64,000 nt of DNA from Arsukibacterium sp. MJ3. GTDB lineage: Bacteria; Pseudomonadota; Gammaproteobacteria; Enterobacterales; Alteromonadaceae. A program made the position numbers and the translations under genes. This document shows, in pieces, positions 20,563-31,297 of this stretch. The stretch is from contig NZ_LAHP01000017.1 of assembly GCF_000987765.1 (NCBI RefSeq), positions 1 to 64,000 of the forward strand, in the 5' to 3' direction. The notes beneath the pieces are model-generated. The model worked only from the letters and a program-made list of their open reading frames with translations, was not told the DNA's origin and searched no databases. Each line of letters opens with the position of its first letter. The stretch's first letter is position 1.

Positions 20563-21306
20563 ATGGCGCAATGGTTAAACGCTACCGTCGCTGAAACAAT
20601 TCATTGGACTAGCAGTTTATTTAGTATTAAAGCCAAAACCGGGCCATTGCCATTTATTGCCGGACAGTTTGTCAGGCTGGCACTTGAAGGCCCAGAGGGT
20701 CGGCTGCAGCGGGCGTACTCACTGGTAAACCCACCGGATAGCGACTATCAGGAGTTTTTAATCAGCACCGTGGCCGATGGCCTGTTATCGCCACTGTTAC
20801 AACAACTTACACCGGGTGATACGCTGGGTATTAGCCACCCTCCTACGGGGTTTTTTATTCTGGATGAAATACCAGATGGCGACAATTTGTGGCTGATAGC
20901 AACGGGTACCGGCATAGGTCCCTATTTGTCAATGCTGGCAACCAGCGAGCCTTATCAACGCTTTGCCAAAATTATCTTAATTCACAGTGTGCGCAGCGCG
21001 GCTGATCTGGCTTATCAAGAATTAATTGCGGGTTTTGCCAAGCAGTATCCTGGCCAACTACATTACCAACCCATTGTTACCCGTGAGCCACACCCAGGCG
21101 CTTTACAAGATCGCATCCCAAACTTAATCACTTCACAGCAATTGCAGCAACACTGTGGTCAGGGGCTTAATGAAAAGTCACAAGTAATGCTCTGTGGTAA
21201 CCCACAGATGATTACTGATACTAAAGCAGTTCTGGAAAGTATGGGTTTAAAGAAAAATTTACGGCGAACCCCCGGCAATATCACCGTAGAGCAATATTGG
21301 AAATAA
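20563..21306 (+). CDS. fpr: ferredoxin/flavodoxin--NADP+ reductase Fpr
   Basis: FAD enzyme that exchanges electrons between NADPH and ferredoxin or flavodoxin. The 247-residue protein has the FAD-binding RAYSLVNPP, the NADP-binding ATGTGIGPYLSML and a C-terminus ending TVEQYWK, where the aromatic Trp stacks near the flavin in this subclass. GGAGAA precedes the ATG. It is divergent from csaA. Size and motifs fit bacterial subclass I Fpr of E. coli. Confidence 0.94.
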   Translation: MAQWLNATVAETIHWTSSLFSIKAKTGPLPFIAGQFVRLALEGPEGRLQRAYSLVNPPDSDYQEFLISTVADGLLSPLLQQLTPGDTLGISHPPTGFFILDEIPDGDNLWLIATGTGIGPYLSMLATSEPYQRFAKIILIHSVRSAADLAYQELIAGFAKQYPGQLHYQPIVTREPHPGALQDRIPNLITSQQLQQHCGQGLNEKSQVMLCGNPQMITDTKAVLESMGLKKNLRRTPGNITVEQYWK

Positions 21307-21330
21307 CGCCTAACGTTAGCACAGTAGTAC

Positions 21331-22149
21331 TTAAAAAATACCGGCCAGCGAGCGCAGCAAGCCATCATGTAATGGCTGCTCAGCATCGTCCCAGCTAAGG
21401 TTAGCTTTATTGGCAAAACTTACTACCTTTATTTGGTACTTGCGCCGGTCAGTCGAAAGCTCCCACAACAGTTCAGTATTGCCGCTATCGCCTTGCTCTA
21501 AATTCTGGCGGCTTACTTCCTGCACTCTGCCAATACTGTCCGGAGCAATGCGCTCAGCCAGCTGAATGTCGGTTAGCATAGTAAAATACTTATCCTGCAC
21601 CAACTGATTTCCCATGTATTCGGCCCCCGCCCAGGCAGCGAGCACCACTAAAGTCCTGGCAATATCTTTGCCATCAATATTGGTACCATAGCTGGCATCG
21701 GCATACACGGCCACATTACTAGCACGGCGCTGTGCATTGCGGCTTTGTTGTGTCGCCGCAGGCAGGGCGATACCCGGATATAACAGCTGATGAATTTGCT
21801 CCGGGCTCATATTATATTCGCCACTGGCTAACACCACTTCTGGCCGCTCTTTTAACACGGTTCGCACGTTTACCTGCAGCCAGTACTGCGCTTGCTGAGG
21901 TGAATCAACCAGTTTATAGCCCCTGCTCAGCAGCAGGTTACGAACATCTGCTGCCAGTGGTAGCCGGTACTCGGCCGCCGTCTGGCGAATATCAATAAAA
22001 ACCGTTCTGAATTCAGCTTCTACCGGATCTAAATATACGGTTTCGCTCATGCGGGTTTGTACGTCAAGTTTGCCCTTTGCCACTGAGGTATGCAGTGCCA
22101 TACAGCCAGTTAATGGCAACAACAGCAGCAGCGTCAGTAACAAACGCAT
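21331..22149 (-). CDS. TraT-like outer-membrane lipoprotein, diverged copy
   Basis: A 272-residue lipoprotein with signal peptide and lipobox LTGC (C16). After it come ALHTSVAKGKLDVQTRMSE and TVYLDPVEAEFRTVFIDIR, which match the start of TraT, the plasmid surface-exclusion and serum-resistance protein. The end, RRKYQIKVVSFANKANLSW, also fits. The middle has diverged: the Gly/Ala-rich segment of TraT is replaced by a longer insert (about 110-190). It starts on the base after the stop of a second TraT-like gene, so the two are a tandem duplication in one transcript. Chromosomal TraT homologues have no known conjugative role. Confidence 0.82.
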   Translation of the reverse strand: MRLLLTLLLLLPLTGCMALHTSVAKGKLDVQTRMSETVYLDPVEAEFRTVFIDIRQTAAEYRLPLAADVRNLLLSRGYKLVDSPQQAQYWLQVNVRTVLKERPEVVLASGEYNMSPEQIHQLLYPGIALPAATQQSRNAQRRASNVAVYADASYGTNIDGKDIARTLVVLAAWAGAEYMGNQLVQDKYFTMLTDIQLAERIAPDSIGRVQEVSRQNLEQGDSGNTELLWELSTDRRKYQIKVVSFANKANLSWDDAEQPLHDGLLRSLAGIF

Positions 22150-22878
22150 TTAGAACAGCCCTGCCAATGAGCGTGCTACGCCATCAGTAAGCTGTGGTGC
22201 CGCTTCTGGCCACTTTAAATTGGCTTGATTAGCATAACTTAACACTCTGCTCTGATATTTTCGCATATCGGTCTGTCGCTGATACGTTGAGCTAGTGCTA
22301 CCACTGTCACCTTGCAATAATTGGTGGTCTGAGCGCTCACTTACCGTGCCGCTAAAGCGCTCCATAATCTGAATATCGGTTATAGCGGTGTAGTACACAT
22401 CTTCAACCAGTGCATCAACAATAGTACCCGCTGTCGCACCAGCCACAGCAGCACCCAAACCTGCTGCGCCTGAACCCCCAGTTGCCCGGTGAATGGCATA
22501 ACCGGTTACCGCACCGCCTGCCATGCCGGGGCCGGCAGCGAATGCACGATTGGCTTCACGGCCATTAGTACGCCCTACTTGCAATACATTTGCCTGCAAC
22601 CAATAATGCGCTTGCCCCGGGCTATCTATCACCTGATATCCCCTGGCCAGCAAGTTAGCGACTACTTGCGGTTTAATATCAAATTCTGGTTTATCAGAGG
22701 TATTGCGCACATCAACAAAAATAGTGCGCTTGCCCGGCTCTACCGGATCCAGAAAAATACTAGATGACATTTTAGTTTGCACATCCAGATTGCGCTTGGC
22801 GACCGAAGTGTGAAGCGCACCACAGCCTGCGAGACTAATGATTAACGCGCCTGCCAGTACCAGTTTAGTTATATTCAT
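22150..22878 (-). CDS. traT: TraT family outer-membrane lipoprotein (complement-resistance type)
   Basis: A 242-residue lipoprotein with lipobox LAGC (C19), LHTSVAKRNLDVQTKMSSSIFL, and a ...YQVIDSPGQAHYWLQANVLQV strand. A Gly/Ala-rich stretch of about 30 residues (GPGMAGGAVTGYAIHRATGG onward) is typical of TraT and probably membrane-associated. It ends MRKYQSRVLSYANQANLKW. No conjugation genes are nearby. The adjoining gene is a paralogue. The role is likely outer-membrane surface protection or structure, by family only. Confidence 0.87.
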   Translation of the reverse strand: MNITKLVLAGALIISLAGCGALHTSVAKRNLDVQTKMSSSIFLDPVEPGKRTIFVDVRNTSDKPEFDIKPQVVANLLARGYQVIDSPGQAHYWLQANVLQVGRTNGREANRAFAAGPGMAGGAVTGYAIHRATGGSGAAGLGAAVAGATAGTIVDALVEDVYYTAITDIQIMERFSGTVSERSDHQLLQGDSGSTSSTYQRQTDMRKYQSRVLSYANQANLKWPEAAPQLTDGVARSLAGLF

Positions 22879-23132
22879 AACACCCTCACCGAATTAGTAT
22901 GTCTTGATGTTTTATATTGTGCGTAACTCAGCTGAATATTATATGAATAGTTAGCGTAGCGTTAACGCTTTCAGGTAAAACAATGTAACAGGAATAAGTA
23001 AGCGATTGACTTTATACTTTCGGCGCCAATTATCTTTACTTTTTGGCTGTAACCGCTACACTACGCGCCGCTCTTTTGTTTGTTCTTTATACAGTTATTT
23101 TTAAACGCTCTTTTTAAAATAAGGTAATCGCT

Positions 23133-23936
23133 ATGCATCCGATGTTAAACATCGCTATTCGTGCTGCCCGTAGTGCCGGCAACATTATTGCCCGTGCCTG
23201 TGGCCAACTAGATATGGTACAAAAGCAACAAAAAGGCAGCAATGACTTTGTCACTAACGTCGATAAAGAAGCTGAACAAGCTATAGTTGCAATTTTGAAG
23301 AAATCTTTTCCTACTCACGGTATTGTGGGTGAAGAACATGGCGATTACGGCAACAGCGACAGCGAGTTCCAGTGGATCATTGACCCATTGGACGGCACAA
23401 CCAACTTTATTAAAGGCATTCCGCACTTCGCCGTGTCTATCGCCTTAAAACACCAGGGTAAACTAGACCAGGCAGTGATCTTTGATCCACTGCGCGGTGA
23501 GCTATTTACTGCCTCACGTGGTCGCGGTGCACAGCTAAACGGCACCCGTATCCGGGTCACTGCCCTGCCTGATATGACCGGCGCTATTCTCGCTACTGGC
23601 TTTCCGTTTAAAGCGAAACATCATTTAGACAGCTATAGCAAAATATTCAACAGTTTTTTTGCTGACTGTGCCGATATGCGTCGCACCGGCTCTGCTGCGC
23701 TGGATCTAGCCTATGTCGCTGCCGGCCGCTTTGACGGTTTCTTTGAAATTGGTTTAAAACCTTGGGATATTGCTGCAGGTGAGCTAATTGTGCGTGAAGC
23801 CGGCGGCATGGTCTGCGATTTTATTGGCGGCTCTAACCAGATGAAAAGCGGCAATATCGTTGCTGCCAGCCCTAAAGTACTGCAAGCGATGGTAAAGGGC
23901 ATGCGACCTCATTTATCCGAAACCTTAGCAAAATAA
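23133..23936 (+). CDS. suhB: inositol-1-monophosphatase SuhB
   Basis: Magnesium-dependent phosphatase of the IMPase family, which in E. coli also acts with NusA/NusG on rRNA transcription. The 267-residue protein has GEEHG, the metal motif IDPLDGTTNFIKGIPHFAVS, and WDIAAGELIVREAGG, all diagnostic. AAGG lies before the ATG. It is convergent with the rhodanese and secDF group, and is a single gene here. Confidence 0.95.
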   Translation: MHPMLNIAIRAARSAGNIIARACGQLDMVQKQQKGSNDFVTNVDKEAEQAIVAILKKSFPTHGIVGEEHGDYGNSDSEFQWIIDPLDGTTNFIKGIPHFAVSIALKHQGKLDQAVIFDPLRGELFTASRGRGAQLNGTRIRVTALPDMTGAILATGFPFKAKHHLDSYSKIFNSFFADCADMRRTGSAALDLAYVAAGRFDGFFEIGLKPWDIAAGELIVREAGGMVCDFIGGSNQMKSGNIVAASPKVLQAMVKGMRPHLSETLAK

Positions 23937-23973
23937 TACCGCCGTTTAGCGCTTTGCGGGTAACCGTCAAGCG

Positions 23974-24345
23974 CTAAACCGGTACCTCTACCGTCAATCC
24001 TTGCTCAGTCCACTGCCGATAACCTCCTGCTAAGCTAAATACCTGCTGATACCCCATATTTTTTAAGGTTTGTGCTGATAGCGCAGAGCGATAACCACCA
24101 CCACAATACAATACTATTTTCTGTTTTTTATCTGGTACTGTCTGCTCAATGTCCCGTTCAATAATGCCTTTACCTAAATGCATTGCTTCCGGTAAATGAC
24201 CTTTAGCCCACTCATGGTCTTCCCGAATATCCAGTAGCACAAAGGGTTGATTATGCTGCTGCAATTCAGTAATGCTAATTTCATTGATTTCAGCTTTTGC
24301 CTGATTAACCAAGGCAATAAAACCTGGTGCATGTTGGGCCGTCAT
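23974..24345 (-). CDS. rhodanese-like domain protein
   Basis: A 123-residue single rhodanese domain with the active-site loop CGGGYRSALSA (C81 as sulfur-carrying Cys) and the CH2-like DIREDHEWAKGHLPEAMHLG motif. No signal peptide is seen. It lies 65 bases after secF on the same strand, but a hairpin terminator separates them. The sulfur substrate or partner cannot be told from the sequence. Confidence 0.9.
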   Translation of the reverse strand: MTAQHAPGFIALVNQAKAEINEISITELQQHNQPFVLLDIREDHEWAKGHLPEAMHLGKGIIERDIEQTVPDKKQKIVLYCGGGYRSALSAQTLKNMGYQQVFSLAGGYRQWTEQGLTVEVPV

Positions 24346-24360
24346 AATGATACCTCAGTT

Positions 24361-24390
24361 AAAAAAAATGCCAGTCATAGACTGGCATTT
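24361..24390 (-). terminator. terminator after secF
   Basis: AATGCCAGTC, loop ATA, GACTGGCATT, then eight T on the minus strand. It closes the queA-to-secF transcript before the rhodanese gene. Confidence 0.92.
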
Positions 24391-24410
24391 GTAACATATA
24401 AATGTCGATA

Positions 24411-25358
24411 TTACAGCAAAGGTTCGGTACCTTCGCCTTCTTTTTCCGGCGGTGGTGGCGGCAACATATCATCGCGGCTAATACCCAGCTGTGCCGCAAC
24501 AGCGCTGGCCACAAACACCGACGAGTAAGTACCAATGGCAATACCAAACAACAGCGCCGTAGCAAAATTATGAATAAGTGCGCCGCCCATGGTAAACAAC
24601 ACGATCAACACAATAATAGTGGTTAATGAGGTAATGACCGTACGGTTTAACGTTGCGGTAACCGCATCATTAATAGTTTCGTTAACAGTGGCGTCGCGCA
24701 ATTTTCGGAAACTTTCTCTGATGCGGTCAAACACCACTATGGTATCGTTTATCGAGTAACCTATCAGCGCCAGAATTGCCGCCAGTACCGTTAAGTCAAA
24801 CTCCAGTTGCAATAATGAAAACAGGCCCAGCGTTATAATAACGTCGTGTGCCAAAGACACGACTGCACCCACCGACAAACGCCATTCAAAGCGCATGGTT
24901 ACGTACAGTAAAATACCTATTAAGGCAGCCAGCATGGCTAAACCACCTTGCTCTTTTAGCTCATCACCCACGCTTGGCCCGACAAACTCTACCCGGCGCA
25001 TTTCAATTGGCTCGCTTGAAGTCACCGTTAGTGCACGAAGTATTTCATTAGAAATTGTTGACTGCTCAACGCCCTCGCGTGGCGATATTCTAATCGCCAC
25101 GTCTTCACTAGAGCCAAAGTACTGCACTACAGCATCCGGGTAACCACTGTCAGCTAACACCTGCCGGACCTGAGATAAATCGGCTCCGCCGTTGTAACCT
25201 ACTTCAATAACCGTACCGCCCGTAAAATCCAAGCCCCAGTTCATGCCTTTGACACCAATTGTCACCAGCGACGCAATTACTAAGAGCATTGATAACATCA
25301 ACGCGGGTATTTTTAACCGCATAAAATTAAGCGGTTCAGTAAAGCGAAATATTCTCAC
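24411..25358 (-). CDS. secF: protein translocase subunit SecF
   Basis: Inner-membrane partner of SecD that uses the proton-motive force to drive late protein export through SecYEG. The 315-residue protein has the usual six-helix RND-like layout, the LDFTGGTVIEV motif near residue 40 and GYSINDTIVVFDRIRE in the transmembrane part. The start codon is GTG with a strong AAGGAGG site, 9 bases after secD. The C-terminal tail is Pro/Glu-rich (PPPPPEKEGEG). Confidence 0.97.
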   Translation of the reverse strand: MRIFRFTEPLNFMRLKIPALMLSMLLVIASLVTIGVKGMNWGLDFTGGTVIEVGYNGGADLSQVRQVLADSGYPDAVVQYFGSSEDVAIRISPREGVEQSTISNEILRALTVTSSEPIEMRRVEFVGPSVGDELKEQGGLAMLAALIGILLYVTMRFEWRLSVGAVVSLAHDVIITLGLFSLLQLEFDLTVLAAILALIGYSINDTIVVFDRIRESFRKLRDATVNETINDAVTATLNRTVITSLTTIIVLIVLFTMGGALIHNFATALLFGIAIGTYSSVFVASAVAAQLGISRDDMLPPPPPEKEGEGTEPLL

Positions 25359-25367
25359 ACTGCCTCC

Positions 25368-27221
25368 TTACATCGGCAGTGACTGCGTGCGGCGGCCACC
25401 CCAGAATAAATTAACCAGTAATCGGGTTCCGACCACTGAGGTGAAAATTGAGGTTAAAATACCAATCGCCAGGGTAATGGCGAAACCTTTTACCGGACCA
25501 GTACCAATACCAAACAGGATCAGCGCAACCAACAAAGTGGTAATATTGGAGTCGGCAATAGTAGCAAAAGCCCTGTCATAACCATGATGAATAGCCTGCT
25601 GCACACTTCGCCCTTCAGCCAGTTCTTCACGGATCCGTTCGAAAATAAGCACGTTGGCATCTACTGCCATACCCACTGTCAGTACAATACCCGCCATACC
25701 AGGTAAGGTTAACGTTGCACCTGGGATCATTGACATAAAGCCGGTAATCAAAATCAGGTTAGCAATCAATGCACAGTTAGCCACTAAGCCAAAAGCCTTG
25801 TAGTACAGCACCATGAAAATCAGTACGAATACCATACCCCACATAATGGCTTTCATACCCAAATCAATGTTTTCCTTACCCAGGCTTGGGCCTATGGTAC
25901 GTTCTTCAATGATTTGCGTGGGTGCAATTAACGCACCCGCCCGTAACAACAATGCCAGGTTTTGCGCTTCTGCCGGGTTATCTATACCCGTAATGCGGAA
26001 ACTGCGGCCTAAGCGTGCCTGAATAGTAGCAGCATTGATAACTTCTTCATATTTCACTAACACAGGTGTGCCATCAGCGGCGCGTTCTTCACCTGGCTTG
26101 TATTCAATAAACACCGTAGCCATTTGCCGGCCAATAGTGCTGCGGGTGGCGTTAGACAATAAGTTACCGCCCTGTGCATCCAGTGAAATACTCACTTGTG
26201 GCCGCGAGTACTCATCATAACTCGAGGTAGCTCCGGTAATATGATCACCGGTCAACATGGTACGGTTTTCCAGTAAATAGGGTTGACCATTGCGATCACG
26301 GTATAAACTAGCACCGGCTGGCAGACGCCCGTCTAAAGCAGCACCTAAATCAGCATCCGTATCAACCAACCTGAATTCCAGTGTGGCGGTTGCACCGAGT
26401 ATTTCTTTAGCTTGTGCCGGGTCCTGCACACCAGGCAACTGGACAATAATCCGGTCGGCACCTTGTCGCTGCACTAGCGGTTCTGCCACACCAATCTCAT
26501 TTACCCGGTTACGAATAATAGTAATATTTTGTTCCAGTGCGTATTCACGAATTTCACGAATACGGTTTTCGCTGAGGCTAACCAACAGGCTGTGTTCAAC
26601 CGCGCCCTCAGTGAACAATAACTCGCGATCGTTTTTACCCAGTGCATCACGTGCCGCGGCCACATCTTCAGCGTTTCGTAGCAAAATCTGCACCTGGCCG
26701 GCGTCTAAGTCAGCCTGAACGGCCCGATAGCGCACCCGCTCTTCGCGCAAGTCAACCCGAAAAGCCTGCACTAAATCGTTAATATTTTTATCGACAGCGG
26801 CTTTCATGTCCACTGCCATTAAAAAGTGCACCCCACCACGTAAATCCAGCCCTAACTTCATCGGGCTAGCGCCAATAGCGCGTAGCCATGCCGGTGTGGT
26901 AGGCACCATATTAAGCGCCGTAATGTAACTGCCACCTAAAAAGCGCTCAGCCACTTCCCGGGCGCGCAGCTGATCTTCAGCACTGCCAAATCGGGCTAAT
27001 AGCTGTCCTTCCTGCAATGTTACCGCTTTGGCAGTAATATTAGCGGCAAGGAAAGCCTGTTCAAGTTCAGTGCGGGTAGTTTCGCTAACCACCCCGCCGC
27101 GACTGGCATTTATATTTAATGCCGGATCTTCCGGGTACACATTTGGTAATGCATAAAGGAATGCTGCAAGCAACACTCCTATTACCACCAAATACCGCCA
27201 GAGAGGATTTTTGTTTAACAC
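25368..27221 (-). CDS. secD: protein translocase subunit SecD
   Basis: The large periplasmic-domain partner of SecF. The 617-residue product has an N-terminal helix, LGLDLRGGVHFLMAVDM, a large periplasmic P1 domain, and a C-terminal membrane domain with GMAVDANVLIFERIREEL. The start codon is GTG, with AAGGAT upstream. It lies between yajC and secF in the standard order. The length matches gammaproteobacterial SecD. Confidence 0.97.
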   Translation of the reverse strand: MLNKNPLWRYLVVIGVLLAAFLYALPNVYPEDPALNINASRGGVVSETTRTELEQAFLAANITAKAVTLQEGQLLARFGSAEDQLRAREVAERFLGGSYITALNMVPTTPAWLRAIGASPMKLGLDLRGGVHFLMAVDMKAAVDKNINDLVQAFRVDLREERVRYRAVQADLDAGQVQILLRNAEDVAAARDALGKNDRELLFTEGAVEHSLLVSLSENRIREIREYALEQNITIIRNRVNEIGVAEPLVQRQGADRIIVQLPGVQDPAQAKEILGATATLEFRLVDTDADLGAALDGRLPAGASLYRDRNGQPYLLENRTMLTGDHITGATSSYDEYSRPQVSISLDAQGGNLLSNATRSTIGRQMATVFIEYKPGEERAADGTPVLVKYEEVINAATIQARLGRSFRITGIDNPAEAQNLALLLRAGALIAPTQIIEERTIGPSLGKENIDLGMKAIMWGMVFVLIFMVLYYKAFGLVANCALIANLILITGFMSMIPGATLTLPGMAGIVLTVGMAVDANVLIFERIREELAEGRSVQQAIHHGYDRAFATIADSNITTLLVALILFGIGTGPVKGFAITLAIGILTSIFTSVVGTRLLVNLFWGGRRTQSLPM

Positions 27222-27250
27222 AAGTTGATCCTTTTTCTAAGCTCAGTCGC

Positions 27251-27589
27251 TTACAGCGACTTTAACGTGCCTTTTGGTAAAACAGCACTAATTGCTGATT
27301 TCTGAACTGTTACTTCAGTAGTGTCGTTTACAGCAACAGTGACGAAGTCTTTATCATCTGCAATTTTGCTGATACGTCCAACAATACCGCCCTGAGTTAG
27401 TACTTCGTCGCCTTTACCCAGTGCCGTCATCAGATTGCGGTGCTCTTTTACCCGCTTGGCCTGTGGCCGGTAAATTAAAAAATAGAAAATCAGGCCAAAC
27501 GCCAGCAACATAATAATTAAATCCCAACCACCACCTTGTGGTGCAGCGGCAGCGCTGTCGGCATAGGCATTGCTGATAAATAAACTCAT
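27251..27589 (-). CDS. yajC: Sec translocase accessory subunit YajC
   Basis: Small membrane protein that associates with SecDF. The 112-residue protein has one transmembrane helix (about 23-42, LIIMLLAFGLIFYFLIYRPQ), followed by the RPQAKRVKEHRNLM motif and a soluble domain (GDEVLTQGGIVGRISKI). It sits directly before secD, as expected. Confidence 0.97.
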   Translation of the reverse strand: MSLFISNAYADSAAAAPQGGGWDLIIMLLAFGLIFYFLIYRPQAKRVKEHRNLMTALGKGDEVLTQGGIVGRISKIADDKDFVTVAVNDTTEVTVQKSAISAVLPKGTLKSL

Positions 27590-27638
27590 GGTTATCCCCT
27601 TAGTAATGTATAAAATAGTAATGTTTTAATTTATGTAT

Positions 27639-28850
<1,212 letters not shown>

Positions 28851-28885
28851 TTATAACAGCATACTGCTGATAAGCTAAACGGAAC

Positions 28886-29911
28886 TCAACTGATAAACAT
28901 GGCATCGCCATAAGAGTAAAACCGATACTCTTCATTAATTGCCGTTTGGTAGGCGTTCATTACATGTTCGCGGCAACTAAACGCTGATACCAGCATTATT
29001 AGCGTTGACTCTGGCAAATGAAAGTTCGTAATTAGCGCATCAATAACCTTAAATTCGTAACCAGGGTAGATAAAAATTTGTGTATCACCGTTATAGGCAA
29101 TAAGTTTACCACCACCTTGCTGCGCCGCCGACTCCAGCGAGCGCACCGACGTCGTGCCAACAGCAACAACCTTATTGCCACGGGCTTTACAAGCCGCAAC
29201 CGCAGCAACAACCTGTTGTGGTACCTCGATATACTCGGCGTGCATCTTGTGCTCCAGCACATTATCTACCCGCACCGGCTGAAAGGTACCTGCACCAACA
29301 TGTAACGTAATAAAGGCAAACTCAACCCCTTTCGCTTGCAGCTTATCCAGCAGCGGCTGGTCGAAGTGTAACCCTGCTGTAGGTGCGGCTACCGCGCCGG
29401 GTTTTTCGTTATACACGGTCTGATATCGCGCTTTATCTTCTGCTGTATCAGGCCGGTCAATATAAGGCGGCAGTGGCATATGGCCTAAGCGCTCCAGCAT
29501 CGCCAGTACTGGCTCATCACTTACCATTTCAAGCTCAAATAGCTCATCATGGCGCTGGATCATTTTTACTTCCGCGGCATTTTCCAGCAACAAAATAGTG
29601 CCCGCTTTAGGGGCTTTACTGGCGCGAACATGCGCTAAAAAGCGTTTATCATCCAACATCCTTTCTACCAGCACTTCCACTTTACCGCCAGACACTTTCT
29701 GGCCAAATAAGCGTGCGGGTATCACTTTGGTATTGTTAAATACCAGTAAGTCACCGGGCTGTAATAAATCGACCAGCTCTTTAAAAATATGCTGGCTTAA
29801 CACACCACTGTGTTTATCCATTGCCAATAAGCGGCTGGTTGAACGTTCGGCTTTCGGAAAATGAGCAATAAGCTGCTCGGGTAATTCGAAGGAGAAATCT
29901 TTAACGTGCAT
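28886..29911 (-). CDS. queA: S-adenosylmethionine:tRNA ribosyltransferase-isomerase QueA
   Basis: Transfers the ribosyl group of SAM to preQ1-tRNA to give epoxyqueuosine, the substrate of QueG. The 341-residue protein begins [19 protein letters not shown] and contains [40 protein letters not shown]-like [14 protein letters not shown] and [16 protein letters not shown]. The ATG at 29911 is where the family starts; 10 upstream residues are not homologous. It is the first gene of the queA-tgt-yajC-secD-secF run. Confidence 0.96.
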   Translation of the reverse strand: MHVKDFSFELPEQLIAHFPKAERSTSRLLAMDKHSGVLSQHIFKELVDLLQPGDLLVFNNTKVIPARLFGQKVSGGKVEVLVERMLDDKRFLAHVRASKAPKAGTILLLENAAEVKMIQRHDELFELEMVSDEPVLAMLERLGHMPLPPYIDRPDTAEDKARYQTVYNEKPGAVAAPTAGLHFDQPLLDKLQAKGVEFAFITLHVGAGTFQPVRVDNVLEHKMHAEYIEVPQQVVAAVAACKARGNKVVAVGTTSVRSLESAAQQGGGKLIAYNGDTQIFIYPGYEFKVIDALITNFHLPESTLIMLVSAFSCREHVMNAYQTAINEEYRFYSYGDAMFIS

Positions 29912-29988
29912 AATATGTCTCTGTTTGGCTTTACCGACCAAAAGGTACCGGCTTAAAGTGGGCTATTCTAGCAGAACAACGCCGGATA

Positions 29989-30897
29989 TTACTGGCATTT
30001 TTGCAGTAATACTTCGCTGATAAGGCTAGTCATTAAACGATAGCTTCGTGCTTTACTCGACGTTGGCCGCCAGGCTACACCGATATCACGATAAGCGTTA
30101 CCACTGGTTGGCGGCTGAGTTATTAACTCGGTGCCATCAAGTAAGCCGGTATTTATCGCCATTTGCGGCATAAAAGTTACACCCAGTTTATTATTCACCA
30201 TTTGCGTTAGGGTATGCAGGCTGGTGGCAAAAAACGGGTTAACCTTGCGGCTATCCTGCAGCTCACAGGCTTTTACGGCATGGCCGGTTAAGCAATGCTC
30301 CCGTTCCAGTAAAAAAATACTTTCGTCCGGCCACTGACTAATATCCTGATTAAAGCCCCGGCCTAGCCAATCTTTGTGCAACACCAGTTTAAAGGCGTCC
30401 TGCGCCAGTATTTCAGTATGAAACGCCCCTGTTTCGTAGGGTAACGCCAACAGCACCATATCCAGCCGGCCTTCTGCCAGTGCATGTAATGAATTGTCGG
30501 AGGTATCTTCGCGCAATAGCAGTTGCAAGTCAGGGTATCGTTCGCGGCATAGCGCCATTACTTCACTTAATACAAAAGGCGCTATGGTTGGAATACAGCC
30601 CAATCGGAATGGTCCGGCCATCGGTTTACCCTGAGACTTGGCAAATTCAGTCAACTCTTCACACTGCTCGATAATATGGCGGGCCTGGCGCACCACATCC
30701 TCGCCTAAGGAAGTAAAAATAAAGGTTTTATGATCCCGCTCTAACAGCTGGGTATGCATGGTTTCTTCCAGATTGGCAATAGCCGCACTTAAGGTTGACT
30801 GACCAATAAAGCACGCCTCGGCAGCACGGCCAAAATGCTGGTACTCATGTAACGCCAGCAAATACTGTAATTGTTTAATACTGGGCAGTCTTTTCAT
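29989..30897 (-). CDS. oxyR: LysR-family peroxide-responsive regulator OxyR
   Basis: OxyR senses hydrogen peroxide through a reversible disulfide and activates catalase, peroxidase and iron-control genes. The 302-residue protein has an N-terminal winged helix-turn-helix (KQLQYLLALHEYQHFGRAAE). In the sensor domain, C202 and C211 have the same nine-residue spacing and context (EREHCLTGHAVKACEL) as C199/C208 of E. coli OxyR. The preserved pair supports true peroxide sensing. It lies alone between queA and a secreted protease; no target gene is beside it. Confidence 0.9.
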   Translation of the reverse strand: MKRLPSIKQLQYLLALHEYQHFGRAAEACFIGQSTLSAAIANLEETMHTQLLERDHKTFIFTSLGEDVVRQARHIIEQCEELTEFAKSQGKPMAGPFRLGCIPTIAPFVLSEVMALCRERYPDLQLLLREDTSDNSLHALAEGRLDMVLLALPYETGAFHTEILAQDAFKLVLHKDWLGRGFNQDISQWPDESIFLLEREHCLTGHAVKACELQDSRKVNPFFATSLHTLTQMVNNKLGVTFMPQMAINTGLLDGTELITQPPTSGNAYRDIGVAWRPTSSKARSYRLMTSLISEVLLQKCQ

Positions 30898-31297
30898 TAA
30901 AAATTCCGATTAATAAAAACAAATCACTCAATTATTTTAATCAATATAAAGCATTGAACGCCTCAGGTCGAGCGGCTAGCTTAATTAACATTTGTCTTTT
31001 TTTTAGCTAAAAACAACAAGCCATTATTACTCATTTATTTAAATTAGACGTTTCTCAGCCGCTTAAACTTATTATTTGTTTTATTTGTAAATTACAAATT
31101 GAAACAATTATGCAATTGTTATAGCTTGGTCTTATCATTGTGTGCAATGTCAGCAGTACTGCTTTGACGACTCGGTATAAAAACCCTCTTAGCAACGGGC
31201 AGCAGGCACATACATGACCACTGGTGACGAGTTGGGCAGTCCGTCACCAAGCCTGAAGGATCAACTTATTATAACAAATCACCTTGGAGGGTGAACT
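30898..31297. promoter_or_regulatory. 400-bp region between oxyR and the subtilase gene
   Basis: No gene seen. It is AT-rich. At 31083-31099 there is a perfect inverted repeat, ATTTGTAA-A-TTACAAAT, and at 31103-31120 another, AACAATT-ATGC-AATTGTT. They overlap a weak promoter-like TTGAAA (31099) with TATAGC 15 bases on. At 31222-31249 TGGTGACG and CGTCACCA pair around 12 bases, forming a hairpin in the likely leader of the protease gene. Operator function is a guess. Confidence 0.45.

Noticed and set aside
21331-22878. Plasmid or conjugative origin for the TraT-like pair
   Set aside because: No tra, relaxase, integrase or boundary repeats nearby. Neighbours are ordinary chromosomal genes.
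22879-23132. Second copy of the 115-bp palindromic element before suhB
   Set aside because: Only a short likeness (CTTTTTGGCTGTAACCG) exists; the inverted arms are absent.
26290-26718. 142-residue frame antisense to secD
   Set aside because: Shadow of secD; no start signal and a Ser/Arg-rich product typical of antisense reading.
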